From Sorex araneus (taxonomy: Eukaryota; Chordata; Mammalia; Eulipotyphla; Soricidae): a DNA stretch of 64,000 nucleotides. The notes beneath the pieces are model-generated. The model ran no database searches, had not been told where the DNA came from, and saw nothing but the letters and a program-made list of their open reading frames with translations. The translations under genes were made by a program, and so were the position numbers. Positions 45,976-57,591 of this stretch are shown one piece after another. Position 1 is the stretch's first letter. Every line of letters begins with the position of its first letter. The stretch lies in NCBI RefSeq assembly GCF_027595985.1, contig NC_073304.1:51005137-51069136 (forward strand). The letters run 5' to 3'.

Positions 45976-47060
45976 CAGCTGCTTGGGAGACTCTTTTCTT
46001 CTTCTTTATAAGTGACCTTTCAGTAATTCTTGCAAGGGTTGGTTTAGTTGTTGCAAATTCTGCTGGCTCTTGTTCATCTGAAAAGATTCTTATCCCTTCC
46101 TCAAGTTTAAGTGATAGTTTTTAAGGATAGAGGAGTCTAGGCCGGAAGTTACTTTTAGCCTGTACTTTGAATATGTCATCCTTGTCATCCTTTTGTGTCA
46201 TACTCTTTTCTGGCTTGTAAGATGTCATGTGGAAGGTCTGTTGTCATTCTTAGGTTGTTTACCTTAATTTTGAGGATTTTCTTTTCTTTTGCTGCTTTAA
46301 GGATCTTTGCCTTTTAGTTTTATAATTTTTATTACTAAGTGTCATGATGTTCTTTTATTTGAGACTATTTTGTTTGGAACTTTTTGGGCCTTCTGAATCT
46401 GTGCAGGGGCCTCTTTCAAATATCAGGAAAGTTCTCTCAGTTACTAGTTCTTTTACAAGCTGTTCTTCCCCTTTACCCTTCTCTTATTCCTCTAGTTATC
46501 CTATGATTTGAAGATTAATTTTCTTGCTATTATCGTACATTTTCTTCCATTTGTTTTCTGTTTACACTTTGCTATTACTGTTGACTAATATTTTGTCTTC
46601 AATATTACTGATACACTCCTCTTCATGGCAAATTCTATTGCTGTTACTTGCTATTGTATTTTTAACTTCTTTAATTGACTTTTTTGGTACCCTGGATCAG
46701 TTCATCTTTAAATTGGTTGAATTTTTCTTCCAAAATTGCTTTAATTCAATGGCCATTGTAAGGAATGTTGATTTGAATTCACCATCAATGAGGTATGAGG
46801 ATTTTGTTGCCAGGACTTCTGTCCCTGTTTCAGTAGCAGATGATATCTTTTGTTTCACTATTGTTCCTCAAATTGTGTGGGTGCTAAAATTTTGTTTAAG
46901 ATTCCAGATTAGGTAAGAAGTCTTACCTAATTCAACAAGCAGTGCTCTTTATAGTCTAACAATATATGTACATTTAGGATGTTTCATTATTTATCATACA
47001 TTTCAGTCTCTAGTAAATCCATTTGTACAGAAGTGTTAAAATAGATATATTTGAGGAAAT
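45640..47060 (-). mobile_element. L1-like antisense segment flanked by 100-bp direct repeats
   Basis: Phrases such as 'ttgatccatccatcc...gttattattgac', 'tgtcatccttttgtgtcat...ggcttgtaag' and the later T-rich stretches resemble the antisense strand of old mammalian L1 5' or inter-ORF sequence. A GT microsatellite interrupts it at 45915-45974. A block of about 100 bp at its left edge (45681-45782) recurs at its right edge (46952-47051). Family assignment is from memory and uncertain. Confidence 0.45.
45915..45974. repeat. (GT)n microsatellite
   Basis: About 30 GT units. Confidence 0.95.
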
Positions 47061-47287
47061 ATATAAAACCCAAGATCTTTAAAATTGAGGGAAGGTAGGG
47101 GTGGTGTTGTCCAGAGGGGGCTGGTTCCAGAGGTCTATGGGAAGGGCTTCATGAGTCCAGGGGTCCTAGAATGAGGTGGCAGATTGTACAGGATCCATGG
47201 GGCAAGGTGAGGGCTGACCTCTCTGTGGGAAGTTTTAAAATTAATTGTTAAGTTCTTGCTTTAGTCTTTCTAAAACCAGAAATACAC
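47061..47287. other. Short GC-richer unclassified sequence
   Basis: G-rich stretch (47085-47230) with no recognised family. Confidence 0.3.
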
Positions 47288-47375
47288 CGGATTGGAGATA
47301 GAGCACAGGGATTAAGGTGCTTGCTTTGCATGTGACCAACCTTCCCCTGCACCACATATGGTCCTGCACTGTATT
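47288..47375 (+). mobile_element. SOR-type SINE 5' part
   Basis: Head and start of the core ('tggagatagagcacaggg', 'accacatatggtcctgcac'). The remainder is replaced by AT repeat. Confidence 0.55.
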
Positions 47376-47410
47376 ATATATATAAAATATTTTCTTTATA
47401 TATAATATAT

Positions 47411-47911
47411 CATCATCACCATCATCATCATCCCGTTGATTGTCAAATTTCTCGAGCAGTCTCAGTAACGTCTCCATTTGTCCTAACCCTGAGATTTTAG
47501 AAGCCTCTCTTTACTCATCCTTTCCAATGGTGCCCAATTGGAGGCTCTTTCAAGGTCAGAGGAATGAGACCCATCATTGTTACTGGTTTTATCATATGAA
47601 TACACTATGGAGAGTTTGGGAGGCTCTCCCATGCAGGCAGAAAACTCTCACTAGATTGCCAGGCTCTCCCAGAGGGAGAACTAGGCCATAAGATGTCGCT
47701 TCTGGGAGCTTGGTTTTACAGTCTCTGGATGTTGGCTGTTGGTGGGATTACACGGTGCCAGGGGCAGTCCCTGTGTGTGACTGCCTAGCTACTGGAAAAT
47801 GGAAAATCTGGGTGGAAGAGGGCCAGTCCTGATCCGAGCAGACTTGGAGGTCTCAGCACCGGGTCCCACGCACCTAGGTTCCTCTGCCGGTTCCTTCATG
47901 CGTGAGGCTCG

Positions 47912-47913
<2 letters not shown>
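47411..47913 (-). mobile_element. Non-autonomous RTE derivative D2
   Basis: On the minus strand: GC-rich leader monomer part beginning acgagcctcacgcatgaagg (47912), a TATA-like region (tgtaaaacc near 47713), proximal RTE leader, the deletion junction at 47485-47495 (aaaatctcaggg joined to ...ggacaaatggagacg), then the RTE 3' end and a (GATGAT)-like tail. It has the same junction and 5' start as D3. Confidence 0.88.
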
Positions 47914-47951
<38 letters not shown>

Positions 47952-48512
47952 TTTATATATACATATAAACCATATATATATATGGTTTATATGTATATAT
48001 GTGGAGCATGGTGATAGATACTGGTGCAGATAAGACCCAACCTTGCAAAGCAGCCCAGAGGCAAGAGGGAGTATCTGGGCAAAGTTGGCAAGAACAGGGT
48101 GTCAAACAGCACCAGATGTTCGGCCTTGAGCCTCACTCCAACTCCTAGTCACATGATCCCTAGATACAGAACTGTCACATATGCTTAGCAAGTCATCTTA
48201 TCTGCAGCATCTAGGCTTGATTGGGATTAGACCGGGGCAAAGCAGAGGTGGAGAAGTAATAAGCCAATAAAGGTAAACTTTCTGTGATTAAACCATCCTC
48301 TTAAGCTGAGACCCTCTATAAATTATGTGTGTATTTGGCAATAAAGTGAACAGCTATCAGCTGGTCCCAGAGGGTGTTTCTCTGTGCGCCAATTATCCTT
48401 CACCCCACATCTGCCTGGACCCAGTGTGCAACATGTCTGGGCACCATTGAGGGGAAAACTCTTCCCCAATATATATATTTGGTATGTATATATATATATA
48501 TATATATATATT
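47914..48512 (+). mobile_element. LTR (469 bp) embedded in an AT microsatellite
   Basis: The LTR is 48000-48468, beginning TGTGGAGCATGG and ending CTTCCCCA. AT repeats lie on both sides (47914-47999 and 48469-48512), so a short TSD of the atatat type is likely but cannot be measured. A TATA box tataaat at 48317-48323 and AATAAA at 48340-48345 support plus-strand orientation. No internal retroviral sequence adjoins, so it is a solo LTR. Confidence 0.7.
48317..48345 (+). promoter_or_regulatory. LTR TATA box and polyadenylation signal
   Basis: tataaat at 48317 and aataaa at 48340 lie unusually close. They are read as the U3 promoter and R-region poly(A) signal of the solo LTR. Confidence 0.5.
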
Positions 48513-49012
48513 ACTGTCACTGTCACTGTCATCCCATTGTTCATTGATTTGCTCAAGTAGGCACCAGTAACGTCTCCATTCGTCCCAGCCCTGAGATTTT
48601 AGCAGCCTCTCCTTACTCATCTTTCCCAACGATTAGAGGCTCTTTCAGGGTCAGAGGAATGAGACCTGTTATTATTACCATATTTGGCATATCGAATATG
48701 CCACCGGGTAGGATATTCTCAAGTATGTTAAAATCAAACACACGTGTGCTGTTTTAGACACATCAGTGGGCTAGACTATAAGAGATCATGTGGCCACTAA
48801 GCAGCCATGCACTTCTGAGAGCTTTGTTTTATATAGTCTCTGGATCTTGGCTGTTGATGAGATTACATGGCACCGGGGGCAGTTTGTGGCTGTGACTGCC
48901 AGGCTAGTGAAAAATGGGGGGTCTAGGTAAAGGAGGCCCAATCCCAATCCGAGCAGGCTTGGAGATCTCTGCCCTGGGTCCCTCTGCTGGTTCTTTCCTG
49001 CATGAGGCTCGT
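48513..49012 (-). mobile_element. Non-autonomous RTE derivative D3
   Basis: Minus strand, from acgagcctcatgc (49012) to the tail (cactgt)n complement at 48513. It contains the leader monomer part, proximal leader and the deletion junction near 48585-48592 identical in position to D2, then the RTE 3' end in which the reading frame still spells LLEQINEQWDD followed by (SD)n. Part of the mid-leader is diverged or rearranged (48715-48790). Confidence 0.88.
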
Positions 49013-49075
49013 TTGATTGTGTGTAATATATTACACTTTATATATATTCTTATATATATTACAAGACGTATATGT

Positions 49076-49190
49076 CTCAGAAATTACTCCTGGTGGCGCT
49101 TGGGTGAACATATGGGATGCAAAGGATTGAACCTCGGTAAGCCACGTGCAAGCAAAAACCCTACCTGCTGTTCTATTCCTTGACCCCAAA
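49076..49190 (-). mobile_element. SOR-type SINE 5' part
   Basis: Antisense: 'aaattactcctggtggcgct', 'gggatgcaaaggattgaacc' and 'ctgctgttctattccttgac'. The 3' part is absent. Confidence 0.7.
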
Positions 49191-49399
49191 CATGCAATAA
49201 TATTACATAGAGTACCTTTTGCTTCAAATTTCCCATTGTTATTAAGTGGACTGTTTTATATATATATAAGACCTCATTATAACTTCTATTCATTGCCTCA
49301 GCTACTTTTCCGTTTTTATATTTTTTTTAACCTTTCCTTCCAACTTGTGAAGAAGTCCTTTGATTTATGTAATCTTCATGACTGTTGTCACCTTCCTAT

Positions 49400-50370
49400 T
49401 AATTAAACTTTATTAGACACCGTGCTTTACAAAATGTTGATGGTAGAGTTTCAGACCTCCTATGTTCCCAACTTCAATTTCACCACAGTGACCACATCCC
49501 TCTGCCAATGTCCCCAGGTTCTCTCCATCCAACACTCAATTGGCCCCTTGACAGACATATTTTTAAGTTCAATTATTGTAGCTTGGATCCCATGATTATA
49601 GTAGTGCTCCATCTAGTAGTTTACATATATATGTATATATGTGCATATAAATGTATATATATATATATACATACCTTGCCTCTATTCCACATATGAGCCC
49701 CAAAACCCTGAGGCTTGATGGTAAGTTACTTCTAGACCTCCTTTTTTTCACTTTCTATTTCCAGTTCTGTGCTTCCTTGTTATTTTCACCTACTTATTCT
49801 AGAGCTAATGGTTTGCCTGCATTTGAGAACTTCAACTCCCCAAACATTATTCTATATTCCAAGATATGTAAGAACATCCTGTAATTTTCCACAATTTTCT
49901 GGCTTATTTCACTTAATATGAGACACTTGGGTTCCATTCAACTTGCAGTGGATTCATCATTCCTTGTAGTTACCTAGCCTTCCATTGTTATATATATATA
50001 TATATATAAAATATATAATATATGGGTTTTTTTTGGTTTTTGGGTCACACCCGGCGATGCACAGGGGTTACTCCTGGCTCTTCACTCAGGAATTACCCCT
50101 GGCGGTGCTCAGGGGACCATATGGGATACTGGGATTAGAACCTGGGTCGGCCGCGTGCAAGGCAAACGCCCTACCTGCTGTGCTATCGCTCCAGCCCCTA
50201 TGTTTTATATATATATATATATATATATAAATATATATATATATTTTATATATATATATATATAAAACACACCTTCATTATCTACTTCTGTGTTGTTGGA
50301 CAGCTGGGTTTCTGGGTACTGATTCTGGTTATTGTACTAAGTATTGCAGTGAACATTGTTGCACTTATTA
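49400..50370 (-). mobile_element. L1 3' end, antisense, interrupted by a SINE and AT repeats
   Basis: 'caccacagtgaccacatccc' (49480s), 'ggcttatttcacttaatatg' (49900s) and 'attgcagtgaacattgttgc' (50342-50361) appear in the order expected for an antisense L1 3' region. It is expanded by TA microsatellites at about 49618-49670, 49988-50020 and 50205-50270, and interrupted by the SINE at 50025. Confidence 0.6.
50025..50198 (-). mobile_element. SOR SINE, young
   Basis: Antisense and close to consensus: 'gggtcacacccggcgatgca' at the left, 'ctgctgtgctatcgctccag' at the right. Inserted in the antisense L1. Its AT-repeat flanks hide the TSD. Confidence 0.92.
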
Positions 50371-53340
50371 CATTTTATGATTTTTAGATATAGTCTTTGC
50401 TCTTAATTTTGCTTTTGTTCTATTATTTTTCATCTTTAAAGAATCATTTGAAATTGTCCAAAAGTTTTAGAGTTGGTTATAATTTAAGATTATAACCAAA
50501 ATTGGGTTAAAGTAATTCATTTTAATTTAAGTAAAAGGTTAATTTTACCTTAGATTTTTCAGTTTTGAATCATGGTATAGTTCTTCTTGTCCAGGAAAAA
50601 GACACAATGAATTCATTATTAGCTCCTTTTTCCTTTCGCAAAATATATTGTCTGTCAGGGAATTCTGAAGGCTCAATTTTCAAAATATATTCATAAGTCA
50701 ATAGCACTAATTTTTACTCTGACATTTTAAAAGTGTTGTGCTATTATTTGAAGCTATAGAAGTTCAATAATATCTTCTGAATAAATGAATATATGGGTGA
50801 AAATAAAGTTGCTATTATCTGTGTACGGTACTTAGTTCACATACCTAATAAGAAACTAAATGTAAAAATCAATACCAATACTAATTATACATGAATTTAT
50901 TTTCCCATGAGAAATAACAAATCTACCATTTTATTCTTTGCTAGGAAAGTACTAGAAGTACTATCAGATAAAAAGTAATTATGGATATAAATTTAATTAT
51001 TTTCTTTTCTCAATAAAAACACTTTAATTGTATATGGTGAGTTCATTAAATTGGGAAACGGCTATTGTAAAAGCACAATTTACCACATTTTTGTTATAGT
51101 TTTTATTAAGTAAAATAGAAATGAGCATCATTAGTTCTAAACTTCCTTTGAATATAAATGTGTCAAATAAAATTATTTTAAGCATTTTCTTTTAACTTTA
51201 TGTATTTTCTAATGGGTACTTACATTTTCCCTGTTGCTTGCACATATTAAAGTAAAATAATAAACTGGAAATTTTTCTGTATGATCACACTGGTTTCTTA
51301 AGAATTTTAGTATTTACATACTTACTTTTTCCCTTTTTTCCTTAGGAAAATATATTTTCAAATATGAAAGGAAATAAATGGCATTTTCAACATAATGGAT
51401 TTGTATACATTTTAATGGATTGTTATGAATTTGTGGACCTTCAGGTTTTTTAATCAAGTTCCCCTCTCAGATATTCATACATAAAATCCATATACTCTTT
51501 CTTTGAATTATGTAGTACAACTTTCTTAAGTCTGGTTATATTCTTTTTCCTTCTTTATTTTCCGTCTTCTTTGTCATTGTCTCTTACTCTTTCCTAGGAA
51601 TCCACCCCATTATTTAATTTTGGTCTTGTAGTTGTCTTTTTTAAAGTATGGTACAATTTATTAGATTTCCATGACAAGTTATTGTGTATGGTGAAGGCAC
51701 TGATCAATATAATTCATCAAGTATCAGCTAGGTAGATTTGCTTTTGCTGCCTGCATTTTCTGACAGATGTTTAAGTGAGAAGAGAACTCATCTTCTTCTA
51801 CTGCATTTATGCCAATACTGAGAATTGCATATGGAACTTATCTGTTTACATCATCAAGCCAGATGGATTATCATACATTCCTCAATATATGCTATGTATC
51901 TTACTTTCTGGTTTTATTTGCTGCAATATGAAAATTTGGTTCCAAAGCGCTATTTTCTGAGGAGCTAGACATCTGTTAAATTTCCTTTCATATTCTTCAC
52001 TCTCAGTAAGAAAAATTTTATCTAAATGCCTATTGTTCTCTATTCTTTTAAATATCTTTATAACTGTATCTTTATGAAGATTATCAAGTAAATAAATTAT
52101 ATTTATAATCAATTGTGCATTAGAATCATTTCTAATAAAATTTATTTTATACAAATATGCATGCATATATTCATCATAAATTTTAAAATGAAATGGTCAG
52201 ATAATATTTAAATTAAAAATATTCTAATAAAATGTGCTTAGGTAATAAGAAAATTTAATTGAGCAAAGCACTTTAAAAGAAAAAATATAAGTGTGTTAAT
52301 GTCTTCATTTTTTGGTAATTCTAGTTGGGTAAATAAGCAGTTGTATAAAATACAACCAATATAGTTTCTATGTTCTTTAATACTACTTGATTTTTTCCAA
52401 ATATTTAAAACAATGTTTTGTTTTAAAGTCTTAAAATTCAAGACAATGTTCAACTATTTCAGTGCTAATGTGAAAAACTTCAGCATATGAATGGTGGTTA
52501 AAATATGCAAAATATTTTCTAACTTAGAGTTGTAAGGTCCTGGTAAGAAAGAAAAGAAATGACCTTGCTATGGGTATACTATAGCATAATGTTTCTAACT
52601 GGAGATTAATATATTCTTAATTGGAGATTAGTATATAATATATTCCATATACATGGAAAATGTATTTTTTCTTATACTGAATTTCTACAAAAAAAGATAC
52701 TTTGGGACATATTCACTAAAGTTAAATAATGCTATATTTACCCAACCACTCTACATGTATCATAAATAAAGATTAAATAACAATTATAGTAGTATCGATA
52801 TTAACATTAATGTAACATTAATATTATAATATTGCTGGTATTATCCCTGGTGCTAATACCTGACTGTTACATGCTGAATTATAATGCATTTTAATTGCAA
52901 ATAGATATTTGCTAGAGCAGTCACATTGCTTACAGCATATTCTGCATTGAATATTTCATTTAATATCCAGCCAGCCTTATTTTTATTAAGCTACTTTTAA
53001 CTTCTGATTTTTAATTTTTAAATGGAATTCTCTTGCAAGATTTTATTTTTCTGACAGGAAGCACACTTGGCAGGAGTTGTGTCTTCTATATAATAGCAAT
53101 GAATGAAGAAAATATTTACATTTCCATTAATTTAGAAAAAAATAAAAAGAAAATTATACAAATGACTCAGAGTGAAAGACCACTACTATGAACAGAAGCT
53201 TTGCTACTACCTTTACTCATTTCAAAATTTTTATATGATAGTTTTTTACACTACCTAAAGTATAATATGTGTATCATGCTCATAAATGTCAAAGTTGCCT
53301 CCCTGTTATAATCCCCCTATACTTTTGTGAGACTACTTGG
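50371..53340. other. Long AT-rich stretch, nothing recognised
   Basis: Nearly 3 kb without a recognisable repeat, exon or RNA. The small frames at 51775-52453 lack coding features. Confidence 0.5.
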
Positions 53341-53343
53341 AAT

Positions 53344-53514
53344 AAAAGTTTTAGTTAACTTGGGGCTGCAGCAGGTAGGGTGTTTGCCTTACATGAGGCT
53401 GGCCCGGGTTCTATTCCCAGCATCTCATATGATCCCCTGAGCACCACTAGGAGTAATTCCTGTGCATTTCCGGGTGTGACCCAAAAAGCAGAAAAAAAAA
53501 GTTTTAGTTAACTT
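53344..53514 (+). mobile_element. SOR SINE with 18-bp target-site duplication
   Basis: The element is 53362-53496, flanked by aaaagttttagttaactt at 53344-53361 and 53497-53514. The head lacks the usual A-box part (ggggctgcagcaggtaggg), so the internal promoter is probably damaged. Confidence 0.95.
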
Positions 53515-53614
53515 TAATGCTTCTAATATAAACATAATTTAATATTAACATTGCATGTAATTCAAAGAGAAGATAGAGAATCTTCATTTAATAATGATGA
53601 CAAATAATATCATG

Positions 53615-53748
53615 GGACTATGGATGTGACACAAGTGGTAGAGCACATACATAAGTCTATGAGGCCTATAATTCAATTCTGGGCACAACGTTACCCATAA
53701 TTCCAAGTATTGTCAGGTGTTGGCCTCCACAACAATTAAAAAAAAAAA
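53615..53748 (+). mobile_element. SOR-type SINE, old
   Basis: Diverged sense head ('gtggtagagcacatac', 'aattcaattctgggcac') with an A tail at 53739-53748. Confidence 0.55.
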
Positions 53749-54344
53749 CTTTTACATGTGTAACATAATGCTTTCTTTGGCATCAAAAAGGTGTTTTTCC
53801 ATGATAACTTGATATGAAGGTAAATAATACCGAAATACTATTTTGTTCGTTTTATTAAATGTCTTGTATGTGCAATTTTGACACCTGTTTTTGGAATCTA
53901 AAGCAATATGTGACATATGCTGCATCACAGTAATTTAAAGGAAAATTATGTATTATGCATTCATTCTGAGTTTTAGATTCATGACATTGTAAAGGAACTT
54001 TCTTGAAGTGGTAATAATAGGGTGAGGAAAGGTATAAGACTCAGGTATTGCTCTAAAATTGATTAAGGATGTGACTTATGTTGTGTGTGTGGGGGGGGTT
54101 GTGAGTGTGTAAGTGTGTGGGTGTAAACTTGACTCCATGTTAGGTCTAAAATTTCATATATAAAAGCAATTTCATTCAGTCAATAAAGTACAAGTAAAAT
54201 AATACCAATATATTTTAATAAATGCTTGATTTATTTCATTGTGTTTTGATAAATAAAACAAAATATGATATTGATATACAAAAGTATATGACAATATAAA
54301 ATACTGCTTATTCATACTATTAATCAGGAAATTTTAACATGAAT
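53749..54344. other. AT-rich DNA, nothing recognised
   Basis: A short GT/G-rich tract lies at 54080-54122. Nothing else noted. Confidence 0.5.
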
Positions 54345-54610
54345 TTTTTTTGAAGTAAAACTGATTTTATTTGGAAGATTTTTGAAGGTGTGAAGGGGTA
54401 GAGAGTGAGAGAGAGAGAGAGTGTCACACTCAAGAGAGAATTTCTGCTGGCTTCTCCAAGGGCACAGAGAGCCCCTAGACACATCCCAGCATTAGACACA
54501 AAAGCATGAAAGTACACATCTCAAGAGAGGATATGTGGGCAACACAAGAGCTTGGGCACCACATGTGCTGGGCCACATGGGCACAAGCAGCACATGGGCT
54601 CAGGCAGCAT
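54345..54610 (-). repeat. Retroposed or LTR-like 3' end with poly(A) signal
   Basis: On the minus strand a GC-richer sequence with a (CT)n tract (54402-54420) leads to AATAAA at 54366-54371. About 13 bases later comes an A run (54346-54353). This is the arrangement of a retroposed polyadenylated transcript or an LTR end. The 65-codon frame across it has no recognisable domain, and no source gene was recognised. Confidence 0.4.
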
Positions 54611-55846
54611 ATGCAACTAACATAAATTCTTTAATCACAAAGTTAATCAGGAAGTCTACATTTTTTTGAAACTCTTTTGAGCAGTTACATGCCTATAACT
54701 AGGATAAAGAAAAAAGTCTACCTCATTGGAAGCACCAGGGATTTTTTTCTTAGATTTTTCCTGTCATAACTTGATAGAGATTTTTACAGATGAAATTCAC
54801 AAAAGTTTGACCCTGCAGCCCTCAGCGATGACTAAGTTCTATTGGAGCTTTAAACTCAGAATTGTCCACTACGCCTACAGAATTTTACCAGGCATATTGT
54901 AGGGTTTCCTATGTTTGTTCCTATGCAGGTTTTAAATTGGGGGGTTTGTGATCAAGTGAGTTATGATTCTTTATTCTTTAACTTACCTGTGTGACTCTCC
55001 ATTTGGTGGCAGAATTTTTCCCTCTGACCTCACTTCTCTGGCATAATTAGGAAGAGCTGTTGAATTTTCTGTTTGTTCAGTTTTGTTACTTCTTGTTAGA
55101 TCAAGTGATGACTTACATATTCTCGATATGCCAGACTGAAAACCAAAGTTTGTTTTTAATTAAATTGAAATCTGTATTCTCAGGAGAGAAATTAGTGAAT
55201 AAATAAGTTCCTCTCTTTTTCCATTCCAAATTCATTTCCATTTTTGTTTGAAGGAATCATAAAGTACCAATTGTAACTAAACAGGCTATCGGGGTTTAAT
55301 AATCATTCTAAGAAAGAGAAAATATTGGAATGATATAATGGGTGAAAAGCATTAAAATAGCACTATTAGTTTTTCTTCCCCCTTTGAACTCTAAATCAAA
55401 AATATCTATGGATTCTGGTGACTATTAAGGGGTAAGGGATAAGGCAGATTCTTCGTTTGGAAGTGAAGAAAGACTTTCAAAGGATCCCCTGTGCAATAGG
55501 GGCTAGAAGTAATTTGTCCTTTGATGTGTATGAATATAATTACTATATGGCACAATTTCATGTGTTTCATTAACTCCAGGATTAGTACTCACCACTACAT
55601 GTCATATAGTATGACCTGAAATTCATTATTCAACAAAATATCACATTTCTAAATCCTCTTACCTTGCCTATTTTACTCTTTCCATTTTAATCATGTAGCA
55701 CAAATTTTATCATTAATTCATATGTTAAAATAAGAACTTCCTATTATCAGATAATGTGAATGATTTTAATCAAAATTTTATTATAATATGAACCATAGAA
55801 GAAAATTTTATTTAAAGTGGTATAATGTATCTTTATTATAAAGAGT
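54611..55846. other. AT-rich DNA, nothing recognised
   Basis: No repeat family or coding signal seen. Confidence 0.5.
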
Positions 55847-56128
55847 AATTACAATGACTTGGCCACAACTATGGGCTGGAGCGAGAGCATAGCGGTTGGG
55901 CTTTTGCCTTTCATGCGGCCAACCCGTGTTTTATTCCTCCACCCCTCTTGGAGAGCCTGGCAAGCTACTGAGAGTATGGAGCACGCATGGCAGAGCCTGG
56001 CAAGCTACCCGTGATTATTAGATATGCCAAAAACAGTAGCAATATGTCTCACAATGAGAGACGTTATTGGTGCCTGCTCGAATAAATTGATGAGCAACGG
56101 GATGACAGTGACAGTGAATTACAATGAC
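55847..56128 (+). mobile_element. Composite tRNA/RTE SINE, copy 5, with 12-bp TSD
   Basis: The TSD aattacaatgac lies at 55847-55858 and 56117-56128. The tRNA head starts at about 55873, so 14 extra bases (55859-55872) lie between TSD and head. The RTE-leader module at 55947-56035 matches copy 2 leader closely. The 3' module ends gatgacagtgacagtg. Confidence 0.92.
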
Positions 56129-57000
56129 AATATTATAAATGTGGCCAAATGTCACAGAACACATAATGTCCATTAAACAAGTTTTGAAGCAGCATAATAA
56201 TTTAAAATTTGTAAAATTTTAACTGAATTTTTGTGTATATGAGTTAGCTAATATTTATTTTCCTTCTATTTGCTTTATTTAATTTAGTGACTTTGCTTAT
56301 CTTTCTTCCTTTGCTAAAATTCTCTTACCACTATCTTTAAAAATCAGCTGATAAAGTTGTCACAACTTGCTAACTCCAGCATTTCTCTAAATAGAAGGTT
56401 GAAGCTTGTGTACTTGGTTTTTCTCTCCTGAGTCAGGGATTTATCTCTCCAAGGGCAATGGAACACTTAAAACTAGATAAATTTAATTAAATATTAATAT
56501 TGACTTATTTCCAACAAAGGGAGTGCCTCCAGTTTTAATACCTCTCCTCTTTGAGAAGAAATATTATAACCTCTAAACAACTTGAAAATTCTTCTGTAAT
56601 CCACTGGAAGAGAAAAGTCTCCATACTTTATATTCATAATGTCATAATATGAAGTTCTAGGATAGTAACATGAATTTCAGTTTATATGTCAATCATGGTT
56701 TCGATAAACTAATCTCAATGAAAGATTTTAAAATAAGAATTTAAGCATTTTTGCCTATAAAATAATCAGAGTTGAGTTTGATTATCTTCTATTATCTTTT
56801 GATATAATTATTATTCACTCACATTACCAAATAATGTCGTATTTTATAGTTATAAATTACATGTATCTAAATATACTTGGTATATGCATATAGTTATTCA
56901 CATGAATTATCTTGCTAATATACATTTTTTCTAGGCTTTGTAAGTTTGCAAAAAGTTTAATTTTTCTACATAAATTTTGTGAGTTTTTTAAAAGAAATTT
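56129..57000. other. AT-rich DNA, nothing recognised
   Basis: No repeat family or coding signal seen. Confidence 0.5.
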
Positions 57001-57004
57001 TAGG

Positions 57005-57556
57005 CATAATTTATAATACTGAGAATGGTAGGATTTCATGCATTCAGCATTCCAGCATCACAACCTCCACCAGAATGTCTTTGTTCTTCATCTTTTTCCT
57101 GATGTTCCCATATATTCTCTAATGAGACAGGCTTCTACTTTACTTAGGTCCTTTCTGTTTTTAATGGTTTTGTCTTTATTCTTTAGTTTTTGTTCATTTT
57201 GTAGTTTTTAAGTCTCACAAATGCTATTTATACAGTAAAATTTTCATTGACTTACCAGCCTAGATCAGGGCCTTAGTTCTATATCTACCTGTTCTCTGAC
57301 TTCAATTATACTATAAATCTAAAGTACAGTAGATAACTGATGCTTCAATTTTTCAATCATAAATTTCCTGGAAATATCATCAAATAAAACAAAGACTCAC
57401 TCATCTCTATTCATTATTGAGTCAATAAGTCTAGCAGAGTTCCCTGCTAGTGAGGTGAAGTGTTCATTAATTGCTTTTGAATATTTGTTGCCAATTGTGT
57501 GATTTTGTTCTTCAGCTGCACAGTTTTCCATTCCATTATATATATATATAAAAATG

Positions 57557-57591
<35 letters not shown>

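Noticed and set aside
51775-52453. Small frames as coding exons
   Set aside because: AT-rich chance frames without splice-site pairs or recognisable protein features.
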